DNA of 64,000 nucleotides. Origin: Enoplolaimus lenunculus (taxonomy: Eukaryota; Nematoda; Enoplea; Enoplida; Thoracostomopsidae). Below are positions 59,876 through 64,000 of this stretch, piece after piece. The number at the start of each line of letters is the position of its first letter. The first letter of the stretch is position 1. Under the pieces are notes generated by a model that did no database searches, was not told the DNA's origin, and saw nothing but the letters and a program-made list of their open reading frames with translations. A program made the position numbers and the translations under genes. Location: assembly GCA_030248215.1 (NCBI GenBank), contig JASANG010000896.1, positions 124,001-188,000 of the forward strand. The letters run 5' to 3'.

Positions 59876-61040
59876 GTGTTTTCTAAATAACTAGTTAGTA
59901 GCCTAGCTTGTTTGCGAGTACGATTATTATTATTCTTGTTGTTTTTCGTGTTTTTGTAGTTTACTGATTTCGAGCTCGAATTAGTATTATTTTCGGTACA
60001 ACAATAGTGGACGATTGTTGTCTAGTTACTCGCCTAAGTTTCATTGCTTTCGGAGTTTGTTTGGTATCCGGAACATTTGCAAATAGAAATGACGTACATT
60101 TGCAAATAGAAATGACGTATGGTAAGCAAAAGATTAGAAATCAAAGTAAGCTTTATTACGGTATGAGCTGATTTTGGAAAGCGAAATACGCCATGGAAAA
60201 ACCTAATTTAATGAGTAGGATTTTTATTGATCCATATGTGTATTTAGCAGGGGGATGAACAACAATACCCATGAACAAAAGTATGACAAACCATACTATT
60301 GGTGCACAGCGCGTAAAGTTTATAAAAATACCTTGTGTCAAAATAACCCTGATTAAACATTGCAATAGTATTTGTAGCTAACCCAGGCCGATATATATCA
60401 AAATGTCATAATTAAATATAAAATCTAAACATACAACCAAGTACAAAGTAGTAAAGCAGTGTTTTCTAAATAACTATTTAGTAGCCTAGCTTGTTTGCGA
60501 GTACGATTATTATTATTCTTGTTGTTTTTCGTGTTTTTGTAGTTTACTGATTTCGAGCTCGAATTAGTATTATTTTCGGTACAACAATAGTGGACGATTG
60601 TTGTCTAGTTACTCGCCTAAGTTTTCATTGCTTTCGGAGTTTGTTTGGTATCCGGAACATTTGCAAATAGAAATGACGTACATTTGCAAATAGAAATGAC
60701 GTATGGTAAGCAAAAGATTAGAAATCAAAGTAAGCTTTATTACGGTATGAGCTGATTTTGGAAAGCGAAATACGCCATGGAAAAACCTAATTTAATGAGT
60801 AGATTTTTATTGATCGATATGTGCATTTAGCAGGGGGATGAACAACAATACCCATGAACAAAAGTATGACAAACCATACTATTGGTGCACAGCGCGTAAA
60901 GTTTATAAAAATACCTTGTGTCAAAATAACCTTGATTAAACATTGCAATAGTATTTGTAGCTAACCCAGGCCGATATATATCAAAATGTCATAATTAAAT
61001 ATAAAATCTAAACATACAACCAAGAACAAAGTAGTAAAGC
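59876..61040. repeat. Tandem duplication of 583 bp upstream of the 16-exon gene
   Basis: Copy 1 is 59876-60458, copy 2 is 60459-61040, with only about eight differences seen. Each copy begins GTGTTTTCTAAATAACT and ends AAAGTAGTAAAGC. It starts 60 bp upstream of the proposed first ATG (59816, minus strand), so it falls in the promoter or 5' UTR region. Each copy contains a 23-bp box in tandem duplicate. Confidence 0.9.
60074..60119. promoter_or_regulatory. Paired 23-bp boxes with octamer palindrome and CRE-like half-site
   Basis: CATTTGCAAATAGAAATGACG occurs at 60074 and 60097, and again at 60658 and 60681 in the second 583-bp copy, giving four in all. Each has the palindrome ATTTGCAAAT (POU/octamer-like) and TGACGT (bZIP half-site), 7 bp apart. 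Location upstream of the 16-exon gene makes a regulatory role plausible, but this rests on motif likeness only. Confidence 0.4.
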
Positions 61041-61159
61041 TACGATTATTGAAATTTTCAAATTGGGATGTTGCAAAAATAACACCTCAAAAGCAAAACA
61101 AAATATATTCCAAAAAAACATAAATGTTTATATAGATTTCCATTCTCCCAATTTTTATG

Positions 61160-61426
61160 AACTTGACGAGCGGGATCCCTCCCCCAACTTCCCCCCCCTT
61201 TTTCACACAAATGTGTGCATTTTGTTGCCTGGGCTGTTGTTTGCCTTTTTTGGTCCCCTTCTTTTTGTGTCGTTTAGGGGTTTTCCCAGGGCCCCTTCGC
61301 GGTAGGCGGCTGCTTTCGGTGGGGTTTGCCGCCCTCTACCCTGCGCCTAGCCCCCTTCCACTGCTTTCTCTTTTGTCGCTTGTCCGCTTCCAGCCTGCCT
61401 TTCTCCAATACAAAAAAAAAAAAAAA
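61160..61426. repeat. GC- and pyrimidine-rich block ending in A16
   Basis: Composition changes sharply at about 61170 (runs of C and T, CTTCCCCCCCC, GGGCCCCTTCGCGG) and ends in a 16-A run at 61411-61426. A retroposed fragment with its tail is one reading, but no target-site duplication is clear. The 93-residue Pro/Leu/Phe frame in it shows no domain. Confidence 0.4.
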
Positions 61427-62042
61427 ACTGCCAATTAACTCAAGTAGTTAACTGCCTCAACTGAAAACAGCTGAATTTTTCTCATGCAACGAAATACGGG
61501 TTCTATTCTACATAGCTTCATAAGGAATATATATTATATGCGTTTTTAAAATCTGGTGATTTCCGTCTAAACGAATTCTACCAATTGCAAATGTTGTAAA
61601 CTAGCTATCTCACTTTCACTGTAACAACGAAGTAACGGCTAAGTTGCAAAACGTGATTTCATTCAAATGTCAACCTATAAGTCAAAATTTTACTGAAAAT
61701 TGGTAGATTACACTTAAATCGGAAGTTTTTAACACGCATTTTAATTTTCTAAATGATCAATACTTACTGAAGTCTGTCCTTTTTTGAACTACTTGTGGTA
61801 GCTTAAAAATTGAACAGTTCGCACCTCCCCGGGCAGCCAATTTATTGAAAAATTTTCATTCATAAAGATTACTCTCTTTTTGACTTTTTATGCCCAAAAT
61901 TGACTCAAGTCAGAAGTCGACTTTAAAGTCATGTCTCACACTCACTGACGCCATTCATTACACACTTTTACGAAGGTCAGCTGCTATGAAACTTCAAGCA
62001 CCGCTAGCGCTTGTGATTTTCATTTTTTACACTTCACAACTA

Positions 62043-62259
62043 CACTGTAAATTCCAGTGAGTCGATTAGGACTATCAGAACTCAGAATTTTGAGTTGATT
62101 CAATTCAGTCTGAGTTAATTAATTAACTCGCCCACAGTCAAGTCAACTCAGAGTAGAGAATCAACTCAACTCAGAGTGAGTTAATGTTTAATGATATTAA
62201 TTCAGAAATAACCAACTCGCTAGGTGAATTGATGAATCAATTCATTGGAATTTACAGTG
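62043..62259. mobile_element. CACTGTAAATTCCA-ended MITE
   Basis: CACTGTAAATTCCA at 62043 and TGGAATTTACAGTG ending at 62259 are exact 14-bp inverted repeats, with TA outside each. The interior is built of AACTCAGAGT / ACTCAACTC words. Its ends and size resemble the GACTC foldbacks at 16470 and 16752. Confidence 0.8.
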
Positions 62260-62393
62260 TATGCCTGCCAACGCTCTTGCACTATTCGACTATTATATTA
62301 CAAAGTGACAAATTCTTAATTCACAGACTTCTTATCCCCACTTCAAACCTAGAATTCTGTGACCATTTTGGTGTCGCATAAAACACTGCTCTT

Positions 62394-62922
62394 ATGGGTC
62401 ATCCACGTTATACTGTCTACGCTACTGTAAAAAATTGTCCCCACGTACGAGCCCCTAAGTCTGCAATTTTACTGTTTCCAAATTACATGTCCAAATGTCA
62501 CTCATATCCTGTGTAGAACCTACTGACAACTCGCACTCTCTATGGACGACCTATGCTTGGTCATGTTGCCGTCCATACCCAAGCAAATTGTCCATACGTT
62601 ATTTAAAGGGCAACTGTTTTGTCCAGAGTCTGCCAGAAGGGACTCAGCTTATTTCGAAACACAAAGTTTGTCGGAAGGAACTTTGCTTTGCATTTATACA
62701 GGGTCTGTTCGAAGGAACTCGTATTGTCAGACACTGTGTCCAGACAGTGTCTACATTGTCTTTAGTCCCTTCGAAGGACCTGCTTTCAAAACCCACTATC
62801 TAGTTACACCTTCTGTAAAGTCTTTATAGCTTAAGAACATTGTCGTTTTGTCCCGCCCTTAATGCCAGGTGTGTGGACAATTTTTTACAGTAGCGTAGAC
62901 AGTATTACGTGGATGATCCATT
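62394..62922. mobile_element. 529-bp element with about 46-bp TIRs
   Basis: The left end (ATGGGTCATCCACGTTATAC..., CTACTGTAAAAAATTGTCC) and right end (GGACAATTTTTTACAGTAG..., ACGTGGATGATCCAT) are inverted with two mismatches in about 46. The interior has repeated TCGGAAGGAACT / TTCGAAGGAACT words. No transposase. Superfamily not determined. Confidence 0.8.
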
Positions 62923-63054
62923 AGCGGGTACGGAATTGGTTCAAATGTTTAGATGGTGCATGTTCTAAATTTTGGCCCATGTAGAGATCAGGGGCTGAAC
63001 TTTTTTCTGTGGGACCAGAACAAAAGAGAATAATCTTAAGTTTTAGACTATTTT

Positions 63055-63160
63055 TTGCTTAGCTTAACAGGCTTACGCTTAGGATTAAGCTTAGAAATAA
63101 ACTCATGCTTACGCTTTGGTTTAGGCTTAGGCTTTAGGCTTAGGTTTACGAATAACCTTG
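63055..63160. repeat. GCTTAGGCTTA degenerate repeat
   Basis: TTAGGCTTAGGCTTTAGGCTTAGG and related GCTTACGCTTAGG words. It is preceded by a CCCATGTAGAGATCAGGGGC block also seen near 4545 and 43110. Related pieces at 34290-34350, 43140-43215, 43790-43900, 45540-45610 and 51940-52010 make this a dispersed element, not a telomere. Confidence 0.55.
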
Positions 63161-64000
63161 TCCGCCCATGTTCTTTACATTTTACCAAATTATCACAAAA
63201 TATCACAGTGGCAGAATGACACAATGTCGCGCTTGTATTGTTTATTTTTAGTTTTAGGGCCAGTGCATAAATAAAAGATGTTTATAGTTATGTTTGAAAT
63301 GTTTGGAAACTTTTGCGGCAGTCTCCCCCACAACGCACGTACGACGAAAATGTAAACGTTAAAAACAGTCAATAAAAGTTTTATCTTGTATACTTCTAGC
63401 GAGTTGCGAGTAGTTTAGTACGTCACGTGCGATGTTTCAAGCAAACACAAGCAGCGTTTACGCGAATATATCAGCAGCAGTTTTCAGTTTTTAAAAACGT
63501 TTCTGTTTTTGCCGCCTATTTTTAAGCTCTAAACTTCTTTCTAGTCTATGCCTAGTCAGTGTTCAAAATATTAGTATATTGTAACAGTACATTGGCAATA
63601 TGTATTGTAATTATTGCATCCTGTGGTTATTTATAAAGTTATAACCAAACATCCGTTTCTAAAACACCAATAATCTCGACATATTAAGTTAAATGAATTG
63701 TGACTTTCTCACATTTAGTAGTTATAATTTTTTCATATTTTGCTCAAAAACATACTGAAGATAGTATTTACAATCAATAAATATACTTTATATAAAATTG
63801 TCTCAAAGCAACATTGGCCGTTTATATTGACAACGCACGTTGTGTTTTGTCAATACCCCTCATTTCTGATATGTATAACTACCACGGCAGAACCGAAATT
63901 CTGGTTTCGGTTTTGGCATTTTTTAACCTTCCGGTTCCAGTATATTTTTGTCGGAATTAAAAATCTACTTGTTCAAGTTATATTAAAATGACGATAAAAA

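Larger units (their letters stand above)
61041..64000. other. Repeat-rich 5' flank without supported genes
   Basis: Holds a pyrimidine-rich block ending in a poly(A) run (61150-61426), two MITEs (62043-62259 and 62394-62922), a GCTTAGGCTTA repeat (63055-63160) and a partial GGAATTCCG-family copy at the right edge (from about 63880). The frames here overlap those repeats. Confidence 0.5.

Noticed and set aside
61157-61438. Pro/Leu/Phe/Cys-rich small protein
   Set aside because: Frame is a product of the pyrimidine-rich block and runs into its poly(A) tract as poly-lysine.
63055-63160. Telomere or interstitial telomeric array
   Set aside because: Words are irregular (TTAGGC, TTACGC, TTTAGGC mixed) and tied to a repeated neighbouring block.

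Overview
This window is animal (metazoan, invertebrate) nuclear DNA. It is AT-rich and gene-poor, with GT-AG introns from about 50 bp to more than 5 kb, C2H2 zinc-finger genes and very many DNA-transposon remnants. A nematode is possible from the look of the first gene's fingers and from TTAGGC-like scraps, but that is only an impression; nothing here fixes the species.

Layout. Positions 1-13600 (+) hold the 3' part of a transcription-factor-like gene. One finger is split over an intron, a second finger follows, then an acidic and Q/N-rich body with an AT-hook and two C-terminal fingers. Its introns are full of repeats, including a 1.4-kb element with 92-bp perfect inverted ends and a LINE 3' fragment inside a perfect 241-bp target-site duplication. 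Positions 13.6-18.4 kb are repeats only. Positions 18.4-22.4 kb (-) are a broken piggyBac transposase. Positions 23.5-29.0 kb are a tandem array of about 18 units in a 618-bp dimeric higher-order repeat. Each unit has piggyBac-like ends, a 20-bp perfect palindrome and a tRNA-like module with A and B boxes.

Positions 29.9-36.9 kb (-) are a spliced gene of transposase-derived appearance: two fingers, a TNP2-like middle and a SAMD3-like C-terminal half. Positions 38.5-39.9 kb are a nested transposon. Positions 40.3-42.0 kb (-) are a dead pogo/Tigger-like transposase. Positions 44.7-59.8 kb (-) hold a complete-looking 16-exon gene. I rebuilt it exon by exon and every junction phase fits, giving 1,368 codons plus a stop. 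It encodes a proline-rich protein with two matrin/U1-like C2H2 fingers, an NLS and SUMO motifs. Positions 59.9-61.0 kb are a 583-bp tandem duplication just upstream of that gene's first ATG, with four octamer/CRE-like boxes. Positions 61-64 kb are repeats.

The host-like genes are the first (+) and the 44.7-59.8 kb gene (-), both probably nuclear regulators. Everything else is mobile or satellite DNA, or derived from it. Exon borders were found by eye from splice signals, reading frame and protein resemblance; no search was run.
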